From Pseudorasbora parva (lineage: Eukaryota; Chordata; Actinopteri; Cypriniformes; Gobionidae): DNA of 64,000 nucleotides. The translations under genes were made by a program, and so were the position numbers. The notes below the pieces were generated by a model. The model did not search any database and was not told the DNA's origin. It saw only the letters and a program-made list of their open reading frames with translations. Where the stretch lies: the NCBI RefSeq assembly GCF_024679245.1, contig NC_090173.1:12380013-12444012 (forward strand), in the 5' to 3' direction. Shown in pieces: positions 37,600 through 51,612 of the stretch; the first letter of the stretch is position 1, and each line of letters opens with the position of its first letter.

Positions 37600-38682
37600 A
37601 TTCGGTGTGATCAGGCAAAACATTATGAAGTGAATAACTCTGATTATCCCTTCATCACGGCACCTGTTAGTGGGTGGGATATATTAGGCAGTAAGTCATT
37701 AAGATGACTGGGTCGAGCATCTCCAAAACTGCAGCTCTTGTGGGGTGTTCCCGGTCTGCAGTGGTCAGTATCTATCAAAAGTGCTCCAAAGGAACAGTGG
37801 AGAACCGGCCACAGGGTCATGGGCGGCCAAGGCTCATTGATGAACGTGCGGAGCAAAGGCTGGCCCGTGTGGTCCGATCAAACAGACGAGCTACTGGAGC
37901 TCAAATTGCTCAAGTTAATGGCGGTTCTGATAGAAAGGTGTCAGAATACACAGAGCATCTCAGTTTGTTGTGTATGGGGCGGCATAGCCGCAGACCAGTC
38001 AGGGTGCCCATGCTGACCCCTGACCCCACCGAAAGCACCAACAGTGGCACGTGAGCATCAGAACTGGACCACGGAGCAATGGAAGAAGGTGGCCTGGTCT
38101 GATGAATCACGTTTTCTTTTACATCACATGGATGGCTGGGTGCGTGTGCGTTACTTACCTGTGGAACACATGGCCCCAGGATGCACTATGGGAAGAAGGC
38201 AAGCCGGCGGAGGCAGTGTGATGATTTGGGCAATGTTCTGCTGGGAAAAACCTTGGGTCCTACCATCCATGTGGATGTTACTTTGACACGCACCACCTAC
38301 CTAAGCATTATTGCAGACCATGTGCAGCCTTTCATGGAAACATTATTCCCTGGTGGCTGTGGCTCTTCCAGCAGGATAATGCTCCAGCCACAAAGCAAAA
38401 ATGGTTCAGGATTGGTTTGAGGAGCACAAGTTTGAGGTGGTGACATTCCCCAGATTTCAATCCAATCGAGCATCTGTGGGATGTGCTGAACAAACAAGTC
38501 TGATCCATGGAGGCCCCACCTCACAACTTACATGACTTAAATGATCTGCTCCTAACATCTTAGTGCCAGATACCACAGCAAACCTTCAGGGGTCTAGAGG
38601 ATACCATGCCTCGATGGGTCAGGGCTGTTTTGGCAGCAAAGGGAGACTAACACAATATTAGAAAGGTTATGCCTTACCGGTG
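37600..38682 (+). mobile_element. Tc1-like transposon, near full length, inactive (family A, copy 2)
   Basis: The left end is CGGTGTGATCAGGCAAAACA and the right end GGTTATGCCTTACCGGTGTA, near complements. It is highly similar to the copy at 12690-13884, sharing long word runs throughout. Exact outer bases are uncertain. Confidence 0.88.
37704..38643 (+). pseudogene. Tc1 transposase pseudogene (family A, copy 2)
   Basis: The frame 37704-38054 carries the helix-turn-helix and basic regions ([48 protein letters not shown]). The frame 38044-38286 carries WAREHQNWTTEQWKKVAWSD-like codons with the first catalytic Asp and the GRRQAGGGSVMIWAMF block. QQDNAP codons near 38382 and NPIEHLWDV near 38460 supply the second Asp and Glu in other frames. 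The extreme N-terminus is deleted relative to copy 1, and at least three frameshifts break the gene. Confidence 0.85.
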
Positions 38683-39303
38683 TATGAGTAAGTTATTGTG
38701 TATGTTTAATGGTACTATATATTTGTTAGTTTTTTTTTGTCAGAAGACTGTCCTGTAACACTCTTTGGCAAAAAACATTTCTCTAATAGGACCAATAAAG
38801 TGCCTTTCTGACTGTAAATGCATAAGCATGCAGAAATTCAACATATAAACATTTGTACTAATAATTCTGCCATTTTTATTAGCATTAAGAGAGAGAATAA
38901 AACAGTATTTTTGCAGGTATTGTCTAGTCTTGAAATGGCGACATCATGCATTATTCCCACAGAGAGAAAGCCCACCGTTTACATGCCATCGCTGTCTCTA
39001 TCAATACCATTCTTCATTCTCGGTTTCTCTCCCGCGCTCTCATTCGGCACACTTCACCTCCCTCATTCCCAGTGAATATGTCTTGTTTACAAAAGCTATG
39101 GTGTTTTTCCCCTCAGGGAGATCATAGATTCGCTGCTCCAGACCCCATAAAGACACAAAATATCTCAGAAACTGTCTCCCGTTCTGTTCCAAAACCCAGC
39201 AACCGCCGACTTCATGAGCAGCATCCACAATGAAACCAATGAGTGACTGGTTTGGGACACTACATAGAAAGCAACTGCACATGACGCAACTCTACTGGTA
39301 CTC

Positions 39304-39304
<1 letters not shown>
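38683..39304. other. Non-coding stretch
   Basis: No recognised repeat or exon; overlapping short frames on both strands near 38930-39280 lack family features. Confidence 0.4.
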
Positions 39305-39399
<95 letters not shown>

Positions 39400-39407
39400 G
39401 GTATATT

Positions 39408-39445
<38 letters not shown>
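39305..39445. repeat. (TA)n microsatellite
   Basis: Two pure TA runs (about 39305-39397 and 39412-39443) separated by GGGGTATATTTATAT, followed by an AAATA tail. Confidence 0.95.
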
Positions 39446-39449
<4 letters not shown>

Positions 39450-39454
<5 letters not shown>

Positions 39455-39612
39455 TAAACTGGCATTCAAAAGTTTGGCATCAGTACTTTTTTTAACTTTA
39501 AGTATCTTTATTCTTTTTATCTGTTTTAACAAAAATATTTTTACATTGATAATAATACACGTTTCTGAGCAGCAAATCATAATCAGAATGATTTCTGAAG
39601 TGTGAGCATTTC
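39450..39612 (+). repeat. Truncated copy of the 21549 interspersed repeat
   Basis: CATTCAAAAGTTTGGCATCA, then TTTCTGAGCAGCAAATCAT and CAGAATGATTTCTGAAG, match the order of the repeat at 21549; it breaks off before the GATCATGTGAC core. Confidence 0.65.
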
Positions 39613-40602
39613 TTGCATGCACAAAAGACACAATGCTAGTACGCAGTGCTGTTACGGTAAACTAAAACTATACAAAATCTGTTTCTATGAAAACTTTAAG
39701 TCAAAAGCCCATTAAATGCCTCTGAGGAAAAGTGAGCAAATACACTTTAAAAGATGTCTTTTACTGCTTATGTTTTTTTTCTAATGCAATATATTAGAAA
39801 CCTCCAACACCTAGGAGAAGCTAATCTGTTAAAAGTAAAAAGACAACAAAAGAGAGACTTGTGTGCAAATGAACTGATTAAAAGTTTGGAAAGCGTTTGT
39901 TATAAACTCCCGCATGTAACGTCGCCAGAAATCACACACAGCAGAATCCCGAACAACTTCAACAAGCCACAGACGCACAGAACCTCATTCATTATCATTT
40001 AAAAGAAAACAATTAATGCGTCCTATTGTTCCCCACGTCAATCATTAAGGTAAGAATTAAAGCTGCATTTCTCGTCAGATATTTTAATGAATGCGCTTCC
40101 CTCCTGACAGCTTGACAGTCATTTGTGTTTTCTGTCATTTTCGTTTTCTCTTCACCCGCCTCCGTCTTTCGGAAGGTGAAGATAAAGTTTCCTCTATCTG
40201 TGCCTGAGCGGAGGCTGTCCGTCTCGGATAAGGACACATTTACCATTGGTTTTGTTGAAAAGTATTTACTCATTTTGTCCTGAATTATAATGAGTCATCT
40301 GACTCGATTGATTTGGCTCTCGTTCCAATCGCACAACTGTTGAATTTAATTGCCAGTTTAAAATGCATACATACCTGCCTTTTGATGCAACTTCAGTTAT
40401 TCTGCAATGAAAACAAGTTGATTGTAAGAACAACTAGAACATTTTGTTTAGTTAAAGACACTCTCAGAAAGAAAAATATGCAAATATATTGCACCTTTAG
40501 CTTGGCACTGAATCAGTACACAAAATATTCATCTTTGTACCTTATCGAGCATCGGGTGCATACAGTATTATGCAAACATATGTATAATATACTGGGGTAA
40601 AA
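39613..40602. other. Non-coding stretch
   Basis: 40060-40280 has balanced composition with GACAGCTTGACAG words and no repeat signature, so could be a conserved regulatory element; not demonstrable here. Confidence 0.35.
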
Positions 40603-40988
40603 ACCCTCACAGTACACCTTATTTGGTAAATGGTAAATGGACTGCATTTATATAGCGCTTTTATCCAAAGCGCTTTACATTTTTGCCTCACATTCACCCA
40701 TTCATACACCGACGGCAATGTCAGCCATGTAAGGCGCCATCCAGCTCGTCGGGAGCAGTTGGGGTTAGGTGTCTTGCTCATGGACACTTCGACACTTGGT
40801 CAGGTGGAACCGGGGATTGAACCACCAACCTTCTGGTTTGTAGACAACCTACATGAACCACTGAGCCACTGCCGCCCCTTATTTATACATACAGGGTGCA
40901 TAACATCTTGAGGCAATATCATGCATATTAACATATACCTTCAATAAGATATGCACCCTGTATGGGTAAATAAGGTGTACTTTGAGGT
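40603..40988. mobile_element. Foldback element interrupted by a SINE
   Basis: The left arm is split: 40603-40624 and, after the SINE and its duplication, 40885-40902. Together they read CCTCACAGTACACCTTATTT then ATACATACAGGGTGCATA. The right arm 40950-40988 is the near-perfect complement (TATGCACCCTGTATGGG, AAATAAGGTGTACTTTGAGG). Removing the SINE restores a ~39-bp-arm hairpin. Confidence 0.82.
40625..40876 (-). mobile_element. tRNA-derived SINE, 252 bp, with L2-like tail
   Basis: On minus it begins GGGCGGCAGTGGCTCAGTGG. An A box (TGGCTCAGTGGTT, 40856-40868) and a B box (GGTTCAATCCC, 40813-40823) give an internal pol III promoter. It ends with CGCTTTGGATAAAAGC (40672-40657) and ATTTACCATTTACC. 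The 8-bp duplication CCTTATTT stands at 40617-40624 and 40877-40884. The tail motif equals that of the L2-type LINE at 36439-36454, so L2 machinery probably mobilised it. Confidence 0.88.
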
Positions 40989-42354
40989 TACTTTTTGAAT
41001 GATCTGTATAATTTTGTTACAATTATTCACATTTTCTGCAAGGGGTTCACCTATTTTTCTTGCAACTGTATACTGCATTAATCAGTTAACAGTAAGAATA
41101 CACAAATTATGATAAATAAAAAAATAATCTATTTTAACTTACTGAAAAGGTGCAATGGTGAAGATTTAGGCCTATTTGTTGTTCAATATTCAGGAAACGG
41201 TTGTATTGCAATCCAAACAGCCATTATTTTGTCACAGTGTTATGCGGCCAAGAAGATCTTAAATCGCCTCACGGCCCAAAAATATTCGCAGACGCCCCTA
41301 AAACACAACCATCCAAGGACATCCGAGCACGGCGAGATTGAGAGAGATAAAATCTCCATTCCTCTCCGGGGATAATAACCTCTATCGTGCACATCGGCTG
41401 AAATAAAAGCTGAGACATCAGCAAACCTCATTACCGCGGGACGCGGCTTTATGGATTCATATCGTTTCACTAAGTTTGTTTCTCTGTTAGATTATCTGCA
41501 GCCGTTTCCATTCACCGCCTGAGACTGTTTGTCCATTTCGGTGACCCTCTTGTCTTGTCACACTAATGTGTACAAATGCAAAGACTGACCGCTAAAGCAA
41601 ACCTTGCTCAATGTGAATGGTTTTGTAAGGATTACAATCTAATCTCTCAAATGGCCGCACATTTATTTGGACTGATTTAATTATGCGGATAGAAAAGAAC
41701 TTCTTTTTTTTGCCTAGTGAAAAGATGACTTTGCAAAAATATTTTTTTTGCCCATTAATGTCCTCAAGCAGCCCGAATGAGCAGAAAGACACCCGGTTCT
41801 ATTCAGTCTGCACAATAGACGAACAAGCCGCTAACTGTCACAGACAAAGCACAAATGTTCCCGCAGAACGTGAGGACTCGGAGGACTGGAGAACACGGGC
41901 AAACAAAAGACGCTGATTTGTGAGACTTTCCCAAAAGTGAGCCGGCAAACAAAACCCGCCGCCTTCTCAAGCACTCCAGCGCCGCTATCGCAATCTGTTC
42001 ATGTAAATTACAAAACAAAGACAGAAAATTCAGCTGGGGTTTGTGATTGTTTGGAGGGCTTATTTGTCATTTCGCCGGTGTCTGAGGATGGAGATTGCAC
42101 TGCAGCTGAAGGCCAACATAGTTCACTGCTGGACTCTAAACTATTCAAACTAAACTAAAGGAAAACAGCACAAATAATGATCAGTTCTCTGCTGGGATCA
42201 GTGTACATCCTGGTGTTTACTGAGATGCAGGGCTGTCTGTGAGTGAGAGGTTTGTCCTAGTGTTGTGGAAAAACATGCAGGAGTCCTGTGACCTTGATGC
42301 CAACACACTTGTTCACCATTTTTTACAATTAAAAAATATGTTTTTATTTTTTGC
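40989..42354. other. Non-coding, repeat-poor, possible conserved elements
   Basis: 41230-41480 and 41780-42150 are GC-balanced and free of recognised transposons. Short open frames occur on both strands but none has splice sites plus a family match. I see no gene. Confidence 0.4.
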
Positions 42355-42508
42355 AGTGATTCCATGGAAGAACCATTTTTAGTTCCCCAAATAATCTTTC
42401 AGTAATCAGTTCTTAAAAGAACATTTTACAACACTTAAAAAATATATATAAAGAAACATTTGTGGAAAGGAAAGATTCCAGGTGTGTTATGGGGTCTTCA
42501 TGGTAACA
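42355..42508. repeat. Remnant of an AAGAACC-type MITE
   Basis: CATGGAAGAACCATTTTTAG, CAGTTCTTAAAAGAACATTT, GGAAAGATTCCAG and GGTCTTCATGG follow the order of a common teleost MITE rich in AAAGAACC. The family-B Tc1 element is inserted at its right end. Confidence 0.5.
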
Positions 42509-42510
42509 TA

Positions 42511-43555
42511 CACTCACCTAAAGTATTATTAGGAACACCTGTTCAATTTCTCATCAATGCAATTATCTAAACAACCAATCACATGGCAGTTGCTTCAATG
42601 CATTTAGGGGTGTGGTCCTGGTCAAGACAATCTCCTGAACTCCAAACTGAATGTCAGAATGGGAAATGAAGGTGATTTAAGCCAATTTTTAGACCAAGCC
42701 GGTCTGTGTATTTCACAATCTGCTCAGTTACTAGGATTTTCACGCACAACCATTTCTAGGGTTTACAAAGAATGGTGTGAAAAGGGAAAAACATCCAGTA
42801 TGCAGCAGTCCTGTGGGCGAAAATACCTTGTTGATGCTAGAGGTCAGAGGAGAATGGGCCGACTGATTCAAGCTGATAGAAGAGCAACTTTGACTGAAAT
42901 AACCACTCTTTACAACCAAGCTACAACAGCAGAAGACCCCACCGGGTACCACTCATCTCCACTACAAATAGGAAAAAAATGCAGATAGAGTATGTAGAGT
43001 CAGAATTTGGCGTAAACAGAATGAGAACATGGATCCATCATGCCTTACCACTGAGCAGGCTGGTGGTGGTGGTGTAATGGTGTGGGGGATGTTTTCTTGG
43101 CACATTTTAGGCCGCTTAGTGCCAATTGGGCATTGTTTAAATGCCATTAGCATTGTTTTTGACCATGTCTATCCCTTTATGACCACCATGTACCCATCCT
43201 CTGATGGTTACTTCCAGCAGGATAATGTACCATGTCACAAAGCTCAAATAATTTCAAATTGGTTTCTTGAACATGACAATGAGTTCACTGAACTAAAATG
43301 GCCCCCAGTCACCAGATCTCAACCCAATAAAGCATCTTTGGGATGCGGTGGAACGGGAGCTTCATGCCCTGGATGTGCATCCCACAAATCTCCATCAACT
43401 ACGAGATGCTATCCTATCAATATGGGCCAACATTTCTAAAGAAAGCTTTCAGCACCTTGTTGAATCAATGACACATGATTAAGGCAGTTCTGAAGGCGAA
43501 AGGGGGGGCAAACACAGGATTAGTATGGTGTTCCTAATAATCCTTTGGGTGAGTG
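42511..43555 (+). mobile_element. Tc1-like transposon with both terminal repeats, TA-flanked (family B, copy 2)
   Basis: 29-bp terminal inverted repeats at 42511-42539 and 43527-43555 (CACTCACC...AGGAACACC) differ at two positions. TA lies at 42509-42510 and 43556-43557, the expected Tc1 target duplication. At 1,045 bp it is shorter than a ~1.2-kb intact element, so it is internally deleted. It is the same family as 21745-22552. Confidence 0.92.
42659..43490 (+). pseudogene. Tc1 transposase pseudogene (family B, copy 2)
   Basis: The frame 42659-42988 (109 codons) gives MGNEGDLSQFLDQ and the two helix-turn-helix motifs (CISQSAQLLGFSRTTISRV; RMGRLIQADRRATLTEITT); a short deletion removes residues before the first helix. 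A gap follows in which the first catalytic Asp should lie. The frame 43029-43439 has AGGGGVMVWGMFSWHILG and GYFQQDNVPCHKAQI with the second Asp, but a deletion near 43311 shifts the frame before NPIEHLWD, so the Glu block is out of frame. The enzyme is not functional. Confidence 0.87.
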
Positions 43556-43557
43556 TA

Positions 43558-46500
43558 GATGGCAATAGTACCCTTGCTTTTAAGTGTTGGGAAGTTCAAA
43601 AATTGCAATTATGGTGTAATTTTTTATTTCGAAACTATGGCTACACTAGACCATTTCTCGCAATGCAAATATGACGAATATTTCGCAACGGAACATACCA
43701 AACATCCAAAAAAAATGCTGTGTTTAGGCTATATGCACTCATTGTATGTGCATAGCTACATATGATGGCGTTTTGACCAGATGAGTACTCATGAATTTAG
43801 CTTATACAATGTGTAAAGGAGTCAAACCGCAACAGGAATCCTTCCGTCACACACAAATGAAGATCTGTTGTGAGGAGACGTGGTTCTGACACCTTTAGCG
43901 AACTATGATGGGCAACATAATGACTATGCCAAGAAAAAACAATTATACCTCAGCATTATGTTCTCTTTAGAGTCTTATCTTCCTGTTTTTTTTTTTTTTT
44001 TTTAATTGTTTGGTTTTCTTACATGTCTTTGTTGCATTCATATTTCATTCAAACCGCATCAGAGTTGGTTTGGAAGCAGACCTAGACCCATTTTTCCCCC
44101 ATCGGTCTCGGTCCACTTGTTTGATGTGCTCTAGGATGGTAGATGGTAGTGTTCCCACATATTCAATTGAACTGTACTAACAGAGCAATATCACTAGGTT
44201 TTGTTTTACTCCAACCAAAACATACCAAGTGTGAAAACATAGGAAGAATAAAATGTCATCAGCATGCGCTTATTGTAAACAAATATAGCAAGATGAATCG
44301 CACTTTGGCAATTGTGGTTTTTATGTGCGCTGAAAAAAAAAAGAGGATATGAAAGAGGAGAATATGAACGCGGTCATATATAGAGAAAAGCGAAAATGGA
44401 GCTTGACCTAAGTAGTTTTACGTTTTAGTGCCATGTCATGTTAATCAAAACGCCATTTCATGTTGAGTTTTATTAGTCACAGCAGCAAAGACACTGTGAG
44501 ATGAACATGCTAAAGCTCTGACCCTGTCAGAAAATGATCACAGGCGATCTTTCGTCAGAAAACCATGACAATGCTGTCTTTGAACTCTCACTAAATGACA
44601 TAGGACCACCATTTAGGAGCCATGGCCACAGAAATTGCCTTTATAATTGCAATTATACTTTTAGAAGGTTTTTAGCTCTGATGCATCACGATCTGGTGCC
44701 CATAACATTGAAGTGTTACAAGAGACTTAAATGCAGTGAATTATTAGCCACAGTAAAATGTTTTGTAAGTGAAAGGGCGGCAAAGATGAGGGAGTCATAA
44801 TACTGTTATCAGTGAAGCTAACCAATGTGCTACGATTAGTCAAACACAGACTCGATGCATTATTGAAGAGTTTAAAATCAACACGGCTGTTTTTGAGTAG
44901 CACTACCGCTGTGAAGGGCAGCGAGAGATTGCAGTGAGCCGACAATAGCGGGATACCATCGATTCTGACAAATCAATGACATTGAAACCAAAGCTGACGG
45001 CTGTTTTACTGTTAGCTCTGAGAATATTTCCCGTTTCATATAAACGAACCTTAGCCACACTCACTTTGTGGCGTGGAGCCGCGGAAAGCCATAATTTTCA
45101 TAATAAAATTGAGCAGTGACCTTTCTCACCCACACATGCTCATCCAAGCTCTATTATGAGACACTTTTTATTAACTCTCCACTCGTTTCGCTTTCATTAT
45201 CGCTATCTTTTCTTGCACCTCTTGAAACCATGTCATCAAACTTAAGAATTAAACAGTTTTCCGGCCATTAAGATGTACAAATTTTCATTATTTTCTCATC
45301 ATGATAAGTAAAATCACCTGTTGCCAAATGCACAATAATCCTCAGAGAGTGGCCAGTTTATGGCCAGTGTACCTTCAAAAACTCGCCTTTCCAAAAAGGG
45401 AATAAAATGTTGAAGCCTGATGTGTCCAGTTGGAGTTGAGAGGGAAAACCTGAAGACACACAGAGAGAAAGAAACACAAATAGAGAACAGGTGTTTTGCT
45501 GAAAGTGTCATTATCACTAATTCTCAAAGTGAGAAACTGAAGCAATACGGATCACATCATCTAATCCATATAGGTCATCAGACAGGCGAAAGGTGACAAA
45601 AATCAGACACACCATGTTGTGATATACAACATCAATGACTTAGTCTAATACTTAGTTATGATTTCCATGTAACTACTAATGCAAAGTATGAACAATAGTT
45701 GGCTAAATGTGATTGACTTAGCAAATGCCACTAATTAAACTAAGACAAGAGACTTGTTGAAAGTATGAGTTCATTTGAACTCAAGAAAATAGTGTAATTG
45801 TAAAGGCTTAATTAAAGCACAATACAAAGAATGTTTTCCATCATGAGTTTTGAGGGCATTTTAAAGTCTGGATTTCTTGCACTCTCTGTTTAACAAAACG
45901 ATGGGCTTGAAAGCAATTATTTCAGAGAGACCGAGAGGAACGTGTCTCAGTGGAGCCCTGAAACGCTGATGAAGCAAACCAGTGAGAAAGAACCAATATG
46001 AAACACGGCTCTCTCTAACGAGTGGAGGATTAGCCAAAGTTTCTGAGCCTGCAAAAGATTGTTTAAATTAACGATCTACAGCTTAAGACAGTTTAATGGC
46101 AGTCCATAACCAACACCGCAGAACATTGACTTCAAAGCTGCTTCCTGTAGCTAAATAACAAATAGCATCACAATGCACACAGTATCCAATTGTGATTTAG
46201 ATTAGTGTTACTGAATTCATAGCACATTGAAAATGGTATGTCAAAAGCACCAGGACGGTGTACTAGTAAGCATCTGTACCTGCATTTAGGGCTAATATGA
46301 CCACAACCCCTTTTGGTACAGAAGAGGAGGTTGGTATCAAGGTAAATGCCTACCAGGACCAAGATACTGTGATGACTTTATAGTAGGTCTCTATATTGCA
46401 TGCATACAACCATGCAATGGTTTTTGAAGTGAAATCCGTCCAGGTCATTCTGTGAAATCACAACTTGTGTTTGTGTCTGTAGAGTTTGTCATCGGTCTCT

Positions 46501-46784
46501 CTCTCTGGATCTACAGACGGCTTCACTGTCAGCTCTCATCTGTCTTTTGTAAAGTTCTAAAACATTTGATGATATATAATGTAAAGTTCTTGAAAATACT
46601 TCTTTACTTACCAGTGAAGGTGACTCATATTTTTTGTGGTTGATTAACTGGACGGAAATTAGTGAAAAATGCTGTTTTCATTGGAGAAAACATGGAGCCA
46701 TGTGACCTGTGCACATGTGCTGAAACAGGACACAAAATGGACGCCTGTGGGTCACATGACCCATTTTTTTTGCACTTTCATTGA
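43558..46784. other. Long repeat-poor non-coding interval
   Basis: 3.2 kb with only a T-run (about 43987-44003) and no recognised transposon. 44500-45120 has homeodomain-type ATTA/TAAT words, a perfect 16-bp palindrome (44642-44657) and TGACAAATCAATGACATTG near 44968. The interval may contain conserved cis-regulatory elements; no exon is visible. Confidence 0.4.
44642..44657. promoter_or_regulatory. 16-bp palindrome TATAATTGCAATTATA
   Basis: A perfect self-complementary site made of two TAATTG homeodomain-type half-sites, in a repeat-poor block. A regulatory role is inference only. Confidence 0.3.
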
Positions 46785-47526
46785 TTAGTGTTTCTCCCTT
46801 AAAAAAAAGTAACTAATTGCGTTAGTTAAGTTTTAAGAAATGTGTTACGTTACTTTTGCGTTCACTTTTCTCACCTGGGCTGGGCTTGCTTTTTTTAAAT
46901 AACAAAAGCGTTTTATTTTGGGGCAAATGCAAAGACCCTTTCACATCAAAATTTAAAGACTGAGGTCAATGCAAAGTCATGCCTGTACAGGATACCTTTG
47001 TGGATGCAGGAGAAGAAAGCTCACTTCACCAATAAATTAAAAAAAAGTACATTTAAAGTAATTTTTGCTCATGATTTAACTGATTCATCGAAGGTCAGCA
47101 GCAAGCACTTTGGTCAATAAAGTGAGATTAAATGCATACAAATATTTGTTTTATTTAACATATTTAATTATGGAAAATATGGTTTACATAGAATTGAGAT
47201 TTTGCATGTAGCTAATATCATTCATAAGAATTACTGAATGTTTTTGTGCAAGTGAGATTAGTAAATAAATGTTCACATTTAGTCTAGACCTACAATAACC
47301 ATCATGTTTACACACAACACCTCTGTATTTACGTAATTCATTTCGCTCAACACGGGGACAACGGAGCTATCAGTCAATAAATAGTAAAAAAAAAAAGTAA
47401 CTTGCAGAACTTATTTGATAAAGTCACTCTGATCTTCTGATATATTCTGTTATTTTACTAGTCACTAGAAAAAAGTAATCTGATTATGTAACTTCAAGTT
47501 ACTTGTAATGCGTTACCCCAACACTG
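46785..47526. mobile_element. hAT-like non-autonomous element (CAGTGTTGGGG type)
   Basis: The right end, read on minus, starts CAGTGTTGGGGTAACGCATT and continues with AAGTAACTTGAAGTTAC, the known start of an abundant teleost hAT MITE. The left end (AGTGTTTCTCCC...AAGTAACTAATTGCGTTA) is a diverged counterpart. No transposase and no clear 8-bp duplication. Confidence 0.65.
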
Positions 47527-48242
47527 CGCCAACACCCTCTAAAATCATTAAAAGACCAGCTTGGCATGCCTGGTGTCTAGCTAAGAGCAGCAAACCCCTT
47601 TAGGCTACTTTTTCAGCATGCAGGGTACATACAAAAAAGTATGGACTTCCCTAGAGAATCGAAGTATGCAAATAGGAATGCAGCCAGAATCCTAAATCAT
47701 TAGATTGACAGTTCCAGATTAACTTTGGCTTAAACTCTGGTTGCTCTCTCTACATTTTAGTTAGTCACTTTGCACAACTTTTTTTTTATTTTTTATGTCA
47801 AGTCCATTGGTGTTAAGCAAAAGTCTTGCTTTGATTCAGACTACGCAGGGATCCACGGTTCAGAGCGAGTGCTCTTTAGGGAATCATGGACTCACAGCAT
47901 GTATTGACTGTTCTCTCCAGGCAGTCTGGGATTTTAAAATAGATTCAAGAAAAAACATTCAAGCTCGATCTGCTTTTAATATGCAACCCTGTCTGAAGTT
48001 TAAATTGGAGATTGATTCTGCAGTTGACGTCTGAGTTCAGAAACATACTCTACACAAATGACCTATTGTTAAGCCCCTCCCCTTGAACGCAGACGAGCCA
48101 ATGACAGTTGAGTATCAGTTGCACTGGGACCTGAACTCGGACATATTTAGGTTTCAGCTTCAAACAGAAACGTTGGAAGGTCTGAAGCTTTTATCGATTT
48201 GATGGTGTTTATGCTACAATTTATTTTTTAATAATTATAGAT
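47527..48242. other. Non-coding stretch
   Basis: No recognised gene. 48060-48120 (GTTAAGCCCCTCCCCTTGAA, GAGCCAATGACAG) resembles a repeat fragment. Confidence 0.35.
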
Positions 48243-50063
<1,821 letters not shown>

Positions 50064-51394
50064 CGTTTGCGTTCAGAGTTTAGAGTGTTTCGAGTCAGAA
50101 GAAGAGTCTCAGTGCAGGAACATCAAGCACATCTTAAACTCTTCGTCTTTGCTATCTATCTGTGTTTGTGCAGTTGCAGGTCATTTCTGCACTGAGACTT
50201 CGAGCAGATCCAAACGCTGTGATCCGGAGCAGAACAGGGCTGATTTCTCATGCAGCACCAGCAGGGCGTCTGGTCTCAACTCGCTCCCCAGAGATGAGGT
50301 TTGCTTCTCGACAGTCTGCTAATACAAACCTGCCTGCTGCGGGAACAAGAGCGAGCCACACCAACCATCCAGAATACTAATGTCCTCCGCCATGCCGCCC
50401 CTAAACGCAATGCACACGAGTTGGACATCCGCCTCTTTAAACCTCCAAAGAAGGCCATTTTCCCATAGTTGCTGAGCTATCAAATACCTGCCTGCATTGG
50501 CTTCGCTTGATGAGTCTGACTTTTTTTTTTCTTCTCTAGGAACAAGACATGAGATTCCAGCGAGCGGAGGTGTGACGTGTCTCCAGTTTGACGCTGATCT
50601 GTATCTGACGGACAGGTCAGGTAGTTTTTGGAGTCTACCAGCAATTACCGGCCTGTCCAGGTGAGCTCAAGTGCTGTGGAATTAGACGATGATCTCCGGT
50701 GTAATCACACTCACACACACACCAATGCGTCCACATCAGCGCCCGCTCAACTGCACACCGAGAAAGAAAGCGAGAGAGAGAGACAGAACAGAGGTGAACA
50801 GACAACGTCTGACAGGTTTTGAAGAACTCTATAATTACCAGAAGAATGAAACAAATTTCACACTACGGAGCCCACTGGGTCGGTCACGAACTCTTTTACC
50901 TGCTTGAGTGTTTGTGCAACTCTGAAAGCAAAGCAAACCACACATTAAACTACATTATCATCTCGGTTGTTTCTAAACACAGTAATTAAACAGAGGTCAA
51001 ATTCTGTCATTATTTACTCACCTGTCATGAACTTTCTTTACGGAGCTCTTTTCCACATCTATCAAGCCGCTATACAAGTATTTTCTGAAGCCATCCGTTG
51101 ATTTCAAAACTTAAATCGTTAATGACTCTCATATTCATGCAAATTATTATTGATATTGATATAAATTATTATTAACCCCAATTTGGGTTGATATCATGAT
51201 GCGGAAGCTGCAACATATTTGATTCGAAAGCTGCAAACTGAGCAATAACAACTAGAATGATAGACAGAACAATAAAACGACAGAAAATAATGAGGCCGAA
51301 TGAAAGGACAATTGAGCGACAGAATGAAATGATACAGAATGAGAGTGCCAGATAGAATGACACAATAAAAGAACAACAGAGAGACAGGACAAAA
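50064..51394. other. Non-coding, one weak exon-like stretch
   Basis: 50160-50470 is GC-richer; a possible terminal exon is at 50315-50468 (see findings). 50760-50800 is a GAGA tract. Degenerate AGACAGAACA tetramer sequence begins about 51240. Confidence 0.35.
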
Positions 51395-51533
51395 GCGATA
51401 TGGATGGATGGATGGATGGATGGATGGATGGATGGATGGATGGATGGATGGATGGATGGATGGAACGAATTAACAGAAGAATGACAGATAGAACAACTGA
51501 TAGACAGAGCTACAGATAGAGAGAACAATAGAT

Positions 51534-51611
<78 letters not shown>

Positions 51612-51612
51612 G
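51395..51612. repeat. GGAT, GACA and GATA microsatellites
   Basis: (GGAT)n at about 51400-51462, (GACA)n at about 51535-51573 and (GATA)n at about 51573-51612, joined by degenerate tetramers. Confidence 0.95.

Noticed and set aside
40813..40868. Functional tRNA gene
   Set aside because: A/B boxes are present but the segment is the head of a SINE with target duplication and L2-like tail.
47795..48034. 79-codon plus frame, possibly an exon
   Set aside because: No acceptor/donor pair or recognisable family; length is expected by chance.
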